DNA from: Corynebacterium variabile
Lineage (GTDB): Bacteria; Actinomycetota; Actinomycetes; Mycobacteriales; Mycobacteriaceae
DNA: 64,000 bases
Direction: 5' to 3'
Assembly: GCF_006539825.1 (NCBI RefSeq)
Contig: NZ_BJNT01000009.1
Coordinates: 62,001-126,000, forward strand
Position 1 is the first letter of the stretch. Each line of letters begins with the position of its first letter. The translations under genes were made by a program, and so were the position numbers. This document shows, in pieces, positions 41,287 through 48,836 of this stretch. The notes beneath the pieces were generated by a model that ran no database searches, had not been told where the DNA came from, and was given only the letters and a program-made list of their open reading frames with translations.

Positions 41287-42348
41287 TCAGCCACGGTGCG
41301 CCGTACTCACGCTGACGATGTCACCGTCGACCACGTCGACCGAGCGCAGGGTGAAGCGGCTGATGCCGCCGATGGTCGTGGCGGTGGACGCCGCCGGGGC
41401 GACGGTCGGGATGCCCGCCCCCAGCAGTGCCGGGGCGGTGTAGGCGTCCACGGCGTCCACCAGCCCGTCGGCGATGAAGGACGCGGCGATGTGGGGACCA
41501 CCCTCGATCAGGACATCGACGATTCCCCGTGCCCCGAGGTCGGCCAGTACCTCAGCCAGCGCCCCACCCCGGTACCGCAGTGCCGGGAACACCGCGGCGT
41601 CCACAGGAACGTCGGTGCGTCCGACGACGACCCGCTCCGGCTGGTGGTCGTACAGTCCACCCTCCGGCCGCCGCGCCGTCAGCCGGGGATCATCGGCGAG
41701 AACGGTGCCGGTGCCGACAATGATCGCGTCCCGCCGCGAGCGGTCGAGATGGACGAGGGCACGCGCGGATTCCCCGGTGATCCACTGGGAGGTGCCGTCG
41801 GTCGCCGCGGCGAAACCGTCCAGGGTTCCCGCGTACTTCAGGGTCACGTGCGGACGTCTGAGACGTCGGGACGCCAACCACGGCTCCACACTGAACTGCG
41901 GCACACCGTCGAGACCGGTGTCCCCGGTGACCAGTGGTCCGGTCACCGGCACCCCGTGGGAACGCAGGAACTCCGCGCCGCCACCTTCAGCGTCCCCCGG
42001 ATCGGCGAAGGCGTAGACGACGCGAGCGATCCCTGCCTCCAGCAGTGCGAGCGCACACGGGCCGGTCCGGCCGGTGTGGTTGCAGGGCTCCAGGGTGACC
42101 ACGGCGGTGCCGCCCCGGGCCTTCTCCCCCGCCTCCGCCAGGGCGTTGACCTCGGCGTGCGGCCCACCGACCGGCGAGGTTCCGCCGGTGCCGACGACGT
42201 CACCGTCCACCGAGAGGATCACTGCCCCGACCGGTGGGTTCGGACTGGTGGTGCCGCGCACCGCCTGGCCGGCGGCGTCGGCCGCCTCGAGGGCGGACGC
42301 CAGTACCGGGTCACCCACGAGACGGAGGTAGGAGTGTTGCGGCTCCAT
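41287..42348 (-). CDS. ribD: Bifunctional riboflavin deaminase/reductase RibD (RibG)
   Basis: A 353-residue fusion. The N-terminal deaminase (about 1-150) binds zinc through GGPHAEVNAL (His64, catalytic Glu66) and LEPCNHTGRTGPC (Cys89, Cys98). The C-terminal reductase (about 155-353) starts with RPHVTLKYAGTLDGFAAATDG and has the NADPH region IIVGTGTVLADDP and DVLIEGGPHIAASF. The ATG overlaps the rpe stop by one base, linking the two. It precedes the long gap before ribE. Confidence 0.95.
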   Translation of the reverse strand: MEPQHSYLRLVGDPVLASALEAADAAGQAVRGTTSPNPPVGAVILSVDGDVVGTGGTSPVGGPHAEVNALAEAGEKARGGTAVVTLEPCNHTGRTGPCALALLEAGIARVVYAFADPGDAEGGGAEFLRSHGVPVTGPLVTGDTGLDGVPQFSVEPWLASRRLRRPHVTLKYAGTLDGFAAATDGTSQWITGESARALVHLDRSRRDAIIVGTGTVLADDPRLTARRPEGGLYDHQPERVVVGRTDVPVDAAVFPALRYRGGALAEVLADLGARGIVDVLIEGGPHIAASFIADGLVDAVDAYTAPALLGAGIPTVAPAASTATTIGGISRFTLRSVDVVDGDIVSVSTAHRG

Positions 42349-43022
42349 CAGGACTGGACGGCGGCCACGGCAGCGGCACGGATCGCGGTCACCTGGGCCT
42401 CCGGATCATCCTTGCCGAAGACCGAGGAACCGGCGACGTAGACGTCCACCCCGGCCGCCGCAGACCCGGCGGCGGTCTCCACGCCGATCCCGCCGTCGAT
42501 CTCGATGAGGGTGTCCAGCCCTTCGGCGTCGATACGGGTCCGCAGGGCACGGACCTTCTCCAGCACCTCCGGCATGAAGGACTGGCCACCGAAGCCCGGC
42601 TCCACACTCATGACCAGCACGAGATCGAAGTCGGCGAGATGGTCGAGCAGCGGCTCCACCGCGGTACCCGGCTTCACCGAGATCCCGGCGCGGGTACCGG
42701 CCGCCCGCAGGGTCGCAGCAAGAGCCACCGCGGCGTCCACGTCGGCGACGGCCTCCAGGTGGAAGGTGACGTTGCCGAAGGCGGCGTACTCCGGGGCCCA
42801 GCGTTCCGGGTCCTCGATCATGAGGTGGACGTCAGTGAAGGTGTCGGTACGCCGACGCACGGCCTCGGCGACCGGCAGACCGAAGCTGAGGTTGGGCACG
42901 AAGTGGTTGTCCATGACGTCGATGTGCAGCCAGTCCGCCCCGGGGACCCTGGCGATCTCACCGGCGAGGTCGGCGAAGTCGGCGGCGAGGATGGACGGGG
43001 CGATCAGCGTCTGTTGGCTCAT
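42348..43022 (-). CDS. rpe: Ribulose-phosphate 3-epimerase
   Basis: A 224-residue TIM-barrel epimerase interconverting ribulose-5-phosphate and xylulose-5-phosphate. Metal and catalytic residues lie in LHIDVMDNHFVPN (His33, Asp35), VHLMIEDPERW (His of strand 3), and EIDGGIGVET (Asp near 175). Phosphate loop GSSVFGKDD closes the barrel. The ATG at 43022 gives the usual N-terminus MSQQTLIAPSILAADF; the start has no ribosome binding site and a -10 box six bases away. First gene of the long rib-uvrC minus-strand run, linked to riboflavin through ribulose-5-phosphate. Confidence 0.95.
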   Translation of the reverse strand: MSQQTLIAPSILAADFADLAGEIARVPGADWLHIDVMDNHFVPNLSFGLPVAEAVRRRTDTFTDVHLMIEDPERWAPEYAAFGNVTFHLEAVADVDAAVALAATLRAAGTRAGISVKPGTAVEPLLDHLADFDLVLVMSVEPGFGGQSFMPEVLEKVRALRTRIDAEGLDTLIEIDGGIGVETAAGSAAAGVDVYVAGSSVFGKDDPEAQVTAIRAAAVAAVQS

Positions 43023-43028
43023 GGGTTC

Positions 43029-43034
43029 ATCGTA
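43029..43034 (-). promoter_or_regulatory. -10 box (TACGAT) for leaderless rpe
   Basis: On the minus strand TACGAT is followed by six bases (GAACCC) and then ATG at 43022, the leaderless spacing. A direct repeat ATGTTTC-N4-ATGTTTC lies on the plus strand a little further upstream (43054-43071 region). Confidence 0.5.
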
Positions 43035-43108
43035 TACGGGACCGGCAACGCCACATGTTTCGACGATGTTTCCCCCGTATTTCACCAGTGTGACCAGCGT
43101 ATATGCGA

Positions 43109-43138
43109 TTCGACCCGTGATTTTCGATCAGTTAGTCT
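43109..43138 (+). promoter_or_regulatory. Promoter candidate for the glutamate-synthase-like gene
   Basis: TTCGAC (43109-43114) and TAGTCT (43133-43138) are 18 bases apart and resemble -35 and -10 boxes. Transcription would start near 43145, giving a leader of about 95 bases with a CCGC/GCGG hairpin near 43190. No nitrogen-regulator (AmtR-like) site was recognised. Confidence 0.45.
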
Positions 43139-43238
43139 TGCCTGACCCGAGCAATGGCACTCCCGGAGCCCGCGCAGCGATCCGCCACAAGCGGTTGCCG
43201 GCATCCGGGACCCCCGAGGCGAAAGATCAACCCGACCA

Positions 43239-46200
43239 ATGAGTTCGATGAGTTCGACATTCGGCCTGTACGACCCGTCCCGAGAGCACAGCGCCTGCGG
43301 CGTGGGTTTTCTCACCCGCAAGGACGGCGTCCCCACCCACGACGTCCTTGACCGAGGCCACCGTGCCCTGTGTGCTATCCCGCACCGCGGCGGTATGTCC
43401 TCCGAGGGCGTCGGTGACGGCGCCGGGGTGAACATCGACCTGTCGGTCGAGTTCTTCTCGGCCGTCACCGGCCTCGACCTGGAGGAGCGACGCTTCGGTG
43501 TCGGCAATTTCTTCCTGCCCGAGGACGCCGCACAGACCACGACCGCCCGCGAGATCATCACCGAAGCCCTGGCGGCCGAAGGACTGGAGGTTGCCGCTGA
43601 GCGTGAGGTGCCGGTCAACGATGCCGCCGTACGTCCTGTCGCGCTGGACTACCAGCTGCCGATCCGGCAGTGGGTCTTCACCGTTCCCGCGACGATGACC
43701 CCGGCGGAAGCGGACCGTGCCGCCAACTCGGCGCTGCTGCGTATCGAGCAGGAGGCCTATTCGCGTCCCGGACTCACGGGCCTGTACCCGCTGTCGCTGT
43801 CGACCCGAACCCAGGTTCTCAAGGGTCGGCTCAACGCGGACGAGGTCATCCCCTTCTTCGCCGACCTCACCGACGGTCGCCACAGTGTGCGCACCATGTA
43901 CTTCCACACCCGGTTCTCCACCAACACCGAGCCGCACCCGTCGATGGCCCAGCCGTTCCGGTTGATGGCTCACAACGGTGAGCTGAACACCGACCGGAAG
44001 AACCGCATCAGTGACGAGGCCGCCGCAGCCTCCCGTCAGCGCCACATCATCCGTCCGCCCGGGCAGTCGGACTCCTCCCGCCTGGACCAGACCCTCCAGT
44101 CCCGCGTCTTCGACGACCGACTCGACATCGTCGAAGCGGTGGTCTCCCTCATGCCGCCGGCCTGGGAGAACGACCGGTCGCTGCCGCAGCCGGTGCGGGA
44201 CATGCTGGAGTACTTCTCCCTCTACGAGGAGAAGAACGACGGCCCCGCGGCCCTGATCTTCAACGACGGTGACGTCGTCGGCGCCCGCCTCGACCGCCTG
44301 GGGCTGCGTCCGCTGCGCAGTATCGAGACCGCCGACTACCTCATGGTCTCCTCCGAGGCGGGCCAGCTCGACGCCGAGCCCGGGGAGGTCCTGCACCGCG
44401 GACGCATCGAGGCCGGCGGCATGCTCAGCCTCGACCACCGCACCGGCGAGATCCGCCGCACCCGCGAGACCCTCGAGGAACTCGCCGGACGCCGCGACTA
44501 CGCCTCAATGCTCGAGAAGTCCCGCACCGACATCCGTGACATCCCGGTCTCCGGGTTGGAGCGCGGTACCACCACCCTGGGTTACGAGGGCGACCTCACG
44601 CTGGCCGGTCGTTTCGTGGCCTACTCCATGAACCAGGAGAGTTTCCGGTTCATGATGGACCCGATGCTCGCCACCGGCGCCGAGCGCATCTCCGCGATGG
44701 GTTACGGCAACGCTATCAACGCGCTCTCCGACACCGAGGGTGGCGTGGCGAAGTACTTCTCACAGCGTTTCGCCCAGGTCACCAATCCGCCGCTGGACTC
44801 CATCCGTGAGGCGGACGGCATGACCTTCCGCGTCGCCCTCGGCGCCAAGCCGGACGCCACGGACTCCGAGGACCCCCGCGAGCCCACCCACCAGATCGTG
44901 GTGGAAACGCCCATCCTGTCCCACCTGGACATGCTGCGGCTGCGCGAGCAGGACCTCGTCCCGCTCCGTCGCTTCGACCTGCTCTACGAGCCGGATGCCA
45001 CCGATCCCGACGCCAACGCAGACTCCGTCACCGACGCGATCGACCGGCTCTGTGACGGCGTGGCACGTTTCGCCGCGGAGAAGGGCGGCATCGCCGTGCT
45101 CTCCGACCGTTCCGTCGACTCCGCCCATGCTCCGATCCCGCTGCTGCTCGCCATCTCCTCGGTGAACCAGCGGCTCATCGCCGACGGCCTGCGTATGCGG
45201 GTCTCCGTCATCGCGGACTCCGGCCAGCTCCCCAGCTCCCACCACATCGCCTCCGCGCTCGGCTTCGGGGCCGCCGCGGTGTACAGCCTCTCTGCCCGAC
45301 TGCGCGCCGAGGAGAAGTACCCCGCCCCGACCAGCCCGGCCGGCGACTACACCGACACCGACAAGGCCTTCGACAAGTTCCGCAAGGCCGCGCTCAAGCA
45401 GCTCGGCAAGACCATGGGACGTGTGGGGCTGTGCACCGTCGAGTCCTACATCGGCGGCGAGTTCTTCGAACCGAACTACCTCGACACCCGTGACCCTGCC
45501 CTCGCCCGCTGCTTCCCGCACATGGACGCCCCGGTCCGCGGCGTCGGCTTCCGCCGTATCGCCGAGGCCAACACCGAGTGGCACCAGCGTGCCGCCACCA
45601 TCTCCGAGGACTCCGACATCCCGCTGCTCGGCCTGTTCAAGGAGCGGTCAGAGGGCGCGGGCCACTCCTTCGGCACCACTGCCGTGCGTGGCTTCACCGG
45701 TCTGACCGATGAGCCGCTCGCCCTGCCGACCCCGTCGGCGTCGACGACGGACAGCAAGGACAGCAAGGACAGCAAGGACAGCACGGACGCCGCAGACGCC
45801 GGTGACGAGCTCCGCCTGCTGACCCTCGGCCAGCTCGGGGACGCTTTCGGGATTTCCGACGAGGCCTACACCCACGCCGGTTTCGGCCAGCTCTCCGACG
45901 AGCAGATCGACACCTTCAAGGTCACCGCCGGTTACCGCGACTTCGTGTCCACCACCAAGGCCGAGCGCGCCCGGCGTCCTTCCGCGCTGCGCGACATTCT
46001 CGCACTGCCCGCCGACGTCACCGGACTGCGTAGTCACGAGGATTTCGGACGCCAGATCGGCCGGTTCTCCCTTGACGGCAACGGTTCGATCTGTGTCCGC
46101 GGTCTCGACGTCGGATCCGTCGGCACCGACACCTGGTCACTGGTGCTGGCGGACCCGGACGGACGACTCACCGGTCACGCCGAGCTCGCCGTCTGGTTGC

Positions 46201-48836
46201 GCGACACCTTCGGTCCCGCCGTGCTCTCACTGCGCGTCTCGGCCGCCGAACTCGTGGTGGAGGCCCACGGTCGCGCCGCCCGGTTCCTCGGTATGCTGCA
46301 GCCGGCCCCGAAGAGTCTGCCGCTGTCGGAGGTCCAGCCCGCCCACGAGATCACGCGCACCCTCGCCTCCGGCGCCATGAGCCACGGTGCCCTGGTCGCC
46401 ACCGCCCACGAGGCCGTCGCCCACGGCACGAACATGGCCGGCGGCATGTCCAACTGCGGTGAGGGCGGCGAGCACTTCTCGCGCGCCGGCACGATCCGAG
46501 GCTCCCGGATCAAGCAGTTCGCCTCCGGTCGCTTCGGCATCTGGGCCGGTTACCTCGCTGATCCGCAGCTCGAGGAGCTGGAGATCAAGATCGGCCAGGG
46601 TGCGAAGCCCGGCGAGGGTGGTCAGCTGCCCGCGCCGAAGGTCACCGTGGATATCGCCGCCGCCCGGGGCGGTACCCCGGGTATCGAGCTCGTCTCCCCG
46701 CCGCCGCACCACGACACCTACTCCATCGAGGATCTCGCCCAGCTGATCCACGACTGCAAGGCGGCCCGCGTCCGCGTCATCGTCAAGCTGGTGTCCTCCG
46801 AGGGCATCGGCACGATCGCGGTGGGTGTGGCCAAGGCCGGCGCCGATGTCATCAACGTCGCCGGGAACACCGGTGGTACCGGTGCCGCCGCGGTGACCAG
46901 TCTGAAGTACGCCGGACGGTCCGCCGAGATCGGTGTCGCCGAAGTCCACCAGGCCCTCCTGGTCAACGGCCTGCGCGACAAGGTCGTGCTGCGCTGTTCC
47001 GGCGCGCACCAGACCGGCCGCGACGTCGTCGTCTCCGCACTGCTCGGTGGCGACTCCTTCGAATTCGGCACCACCGCCCTGATGATGCTGCGCTGCGTCA
47101 TGGCGAAGAACTGCAACATCAAGTGCCCCGCCGGCCTGACGACCAATGCCGAGGCCTTTGACGGCGACCCGCGAGCCCTGGCGCAGTACCTCCTCAACAT
47201 CGCCCACGACGTCCGCGGCATCCTCTCCCGCCTCGGCCTGCATTCCCTGCGCGAGGCCCGTGGCCGCTCCGACCTGCTGCAGCTGCTGGAGCACCCCTCC
47301 TCGGTCGGCCACCTGGATCTGCGCAAGATGCTCGCCCTCGTCCCGGAGAAGAAGGTCACCGACCCGGTGTACCTGGAGAAGAACTTCACCACCGACGACG
47401 CCCTGCTCACCACCGTGCGCGAGGCACTCGTCGACCGCCGTGAGAAGACCGTCGACATCGACGGCATCGTCCTGCACAACTGGGACAAGTCCGTCGGCGG
47501 CCAGCTCTCGGTGGACATCGAGCGCCTGCTCAACCACCGGGACACCGGGGTGGACGCTGTGTCCGCGTTGCCCTCCGTGATCCGTGACGACCGTGGTCGT
47601 GCCTTCCTCGATGACGGCACCGTCACCGTCCACACCACCGGCTCCGCCGGCCAGTCGTTCGGCGTCTTCTGCAACGACGGTGTGACCCTGGAGCACACCG
47701 GCACCGCCAACGACGGTGTCGGTAAATCCCAGGGCGGCGGTACGGTCATCGTCCGCTCCCCCGGCGGCGGTTCCTCCGCCACCGGCGGCAACGTCCTCAT
47801 CGGCAACTTCGCCCTGTTCGGTGCCACGGGCGGACGCCTGTTCATCGAGGGCGAGGCCGGTGACCGCTTCGCGGTGCGCAACTCCGGCGCCACCGCCGTG
47901 GTCGAGGGCATCGGCGAGTTCGGTGCCGAGTACATGACCAACGGCACCGTGCTCAACCTCGGCGCGGTGGGCAAGGGCCTGGGCAACGGCATGTCCGGCG
48001 GATTCCTCTACCAGTACGATCCCTCAGGACTCGTCTCCGAGATCGCCAGCCACGACTCCCTGGTCACCTTCCCGCTGCTCGATGCCGAGCCCTTCCACGA
48101 GGTCACCGTGCGTACCCTGCTGGACTGGCACATCGAGGCCACCGGCTCCGAGCTCGCCACCCGGCTCGTGGCGGACTGGGAGAACACCCGTCGGCACATG
48201 GTCTGCGGTATGCCCCGGGCGCTGCTGCTCTACCAGGACGCCGACGCGATCCTCGGCGCGGCGTCCCGCAAGGAACTCCTCGACGAGCTGGCGACCTCGG
48301 TCGCCACCGACCGCCTCCACGCCTTCAAGGTCGACTACCGTGACCAGCGGATCGTCGCCGGCGGCCGGGTACCCGGCACCGGTGCGGCCGCCCCTGACGG
48401 CCCGGCGGCGATGTTCGACCTCATCGCCAGCTACACGATCCTCAACGTCGCCCGTGAGTTCGCCCGTGACCGCGTCAAGGACGCCCTCGACGCCACCGAC
48501 CCGCGGATCGACGACGCTGCGCGAAAGCTGATCCTCACCGAGGACTTCTTCGTCATGCAGAAGGTGGTCCGCTACCTCCGCGACTCGATGGATTCCCTCG
48601 ATGACGCGCAGCTGGCCGTCCTCATCGCCACCAAACGGCTCGGCGACTACAAGGCGTCCCTGGAGCGTCGGAACGTCCGCGGCATCGACGCCCCGGCGAC
48701 CTACGGCTGGATCCTGCACCAGGACCTCAAGAACTCCGCCCGGATGGACGCCGCGCGTGTCGACGAAGCCATCGCCAACTCGTCCCTCGACGACCTCGTC
48801 GCCGGGTGGCGCGAGATGAAGGGAATCTCCGCATGA
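43239..48836 (+). CDS. Divergent glutamate-synthase large subunit (GltB-like) with C-terminal extension
   Basis: A 1865-residue GltB homologue, against about 1500 in standard enzymes. Order: class-II glutamine amidotransferase with nucleophile Cys20 in SACGVGF (a 19-residue leader would be removed) and RFSTNT (225-230), MAHNGELNT (from 243); central domain to about 820; linker with DSKDSKDSKDST (838-849); FMN/synthase domain with PPHHDTYSIEDLAQL, AGNTGGTGA (1208-1216) and a three-Cys motif C1286-x5-C1292-x3-C1296; the GxGxG beta-helix (around GRLFIEGEAGDRF); then about 200 mostly helical residues unlike GltB. Canonical enzymes have SGHDGGTGA and C-x5-C-x4-C. The next gene, overlapping by ATGA, is a diflavin reductase, not gltD. 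Probably an NADPH-fed glutamine-dependent synthase; glutamate as product is not certain. Weak ribosome binding site. Confidence 0.85.
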   Translation: MSSMSSTFGLYDPSREHSACGVGFLTRKDGVPTHDVLDRGHRALCAIPHRGGMSSEGVGDGAGVNIDLSVEFFSAVTGLDLEERRFGVGNFFLPEDAAQTTTAREIITEALAAEGLEVAAEREVPVNDAAVRPVALDYQLPIRQWVFTVPATMTPAEADRAANSALLRIEQEAYSRPGLTGLYPLSLSTRTQVLKGRLNADEVIPFFADLTDGRHSVRTMYFHTRFSTNTEPHPSMAQPFRLMAHNGELNTDRKNRISDEAAAASRQRHIIRPPGQSDSSRLDQTLQSRVFDDRLDIVEAVVSLMPPAWENDRSLPQPVRDMLEYFSLYEEKNDGPAALIFNDGDVVGARLDRLGLRPLRSIETADYLMVSSEAGQLDAEPGEVLHRGRIEAGGMLSLDHRTGEIRRTRETLEELAGRRDYASMLEKSRTDIRDIPVSGLERGTTTLGYEGDLTLAGRFVAYSMNQESFRFMMDPMLATGAERISAMGYGNAINALSDTEGGVAKYFSQRFAQVTNPPLDSIREADGMTFRVALGAKPDATDSEDPREPTHQIVVETPILSHLDMLRLREQDLVPLRRFDLLYEPDATDPDANADSVTDAIDRLCDGVARFAAEKGGIAVLSDRSVDSAHAPIPLLLAISSVNQRLIADGLRMRVSVIADSGQLPSSHHIASALGFGAAAVYSLSARLRAEEKYPAPTSPAGDYTDTDKAFDKFRKAALKQLGKTMGRVGLCTVESYIGGEFFEPNYLDTRDPALARCFPHMDAPVRGVGFRRIAEANTEWHQRAATISEDSDIPLLGLFKERSEGAGHSFGTTAVRGFTGLTDEPLALPTPSASTTDSKDSKDSKDSTDAADAGDELRLLTLGQLGDAFGISDEAYTHAGFGQLSDEQIDTFKVTAGYRDFVSTTKAERARRPSALRDILALPADVTGLRSHEDFGRQIGRFSLDGNGSICVRGLDVGSVGTDTWSLVLADPDGRLTGHAELAVWLRDTFGPAVLSLRVSAAELVVEAHGRAARFLGMLQPAPKSLPLSEVQPAHEITRTLASGAMSHGALVATAHEAVAHGTNMAGGMSNCGEGGEHFSRAGTIRGSRIKQFASGRFGIWAGYLADPQLEELEIKIGQGAKPGEGGQLPAPKVTVDIAAARGGTPGIELVSPPPHHDTYSIEDLAQLIHDCKAARVRVIVKLVSSEGIGTIAVGVAKAGADVINVAGNTGGTGAAAVTSLKYAGRSAEIGVAEVHQALLVNGLRDKVVLRCSGAHQTGRDVVVSALLGGDSFEFGTTALMMLRCVMAKNCNIKCPAGLTTNAEAFDGDPRALAQYLLNIAHDVRGILSRLGLHSLREARGRSDLLQLLEHPSSVGHLDLRKMLALVPEKKVTDPVYLEKNFTTDDALLTTVREALVDRREKTVDIDGIVLHNWDKSVGGQLSVDIERLLNHRDTGVDAVSALPSVIRDDRGRAFLDDGTVTVHTTGSAGQSFGVFCNDGVTLEHTGTANDGVGKSQGGGTVIVRSPGGGSSATGGNVLIGNFALFGATGGRLFIEGEAGDRFAVRNSGATAVVEGIGEFGAEYMTNGTVLNLGAVGKGLGNGMSGGFLYQYDPSGLVSEIASHDSLVTFPLLDAEPFHEVTVRTLLDWHIEATGSELATRLVADWENTRRHMVCGMPRALLLYQDADAILGAASRKELLDELATSVATDRLHAFKVDYRDQRIVAGGRVPGTGAAAPDGPAAMFDLIASYTILNVAREFARDRVKDALDATDPRIDDAARKLILTEDFFVMQKVVRYLRDSMDSLDDAQLAVLIATKRLGDYKASLERRNVRGIDAPATYGWILHQDLKNSARMDAARVDEAIANSSLDDLVAGWREMKGISA
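45750..45785 (+). repeat. In-frame 9-base tandem repeat in the GltB-like gene
   Basis: GACAGCAAG occurs three times and a fourth time as GACAGCACG, coding Asp-Ser-Lys x3 and Asp-Ser-Thr at residues 838-849. It sits in a charged, probably flexible linker before the FMN domain and may vary in copy number between strains without changing frame. Confidence 0.9.

Noticed and set aside
40989..41294. Possible 101-residue protein in the ribD-ribE gap
   Set aside because: No recognisable domain and it runs through the large inverted repeat, which better explains the region.
43080..43100. GlxR (cAMP) site in the rpe/synthase intergenic region
   Set aside because: TCACCAGTGTGA has the half-sites in the opposite orientation to TGTGA-N6-TCACA, so it does not match.
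46227..47696. Open frame of 489 codons antisense to the GltB-like gene
   Set aside because: It is a GC-bias shadow: the sense strand codes recognisable FMN and Fe-S motifs, while the antisense protein is low complexity with no family resemblance or ribosome binding site.
43239..48836. Frameshifted or fused gene to explain the unusual length of the GltB-like protein
   Set aside because: The reading frame is continuous, the standard domains occur once each and in order, and the extra parts are a linker and a C-terminal addition.
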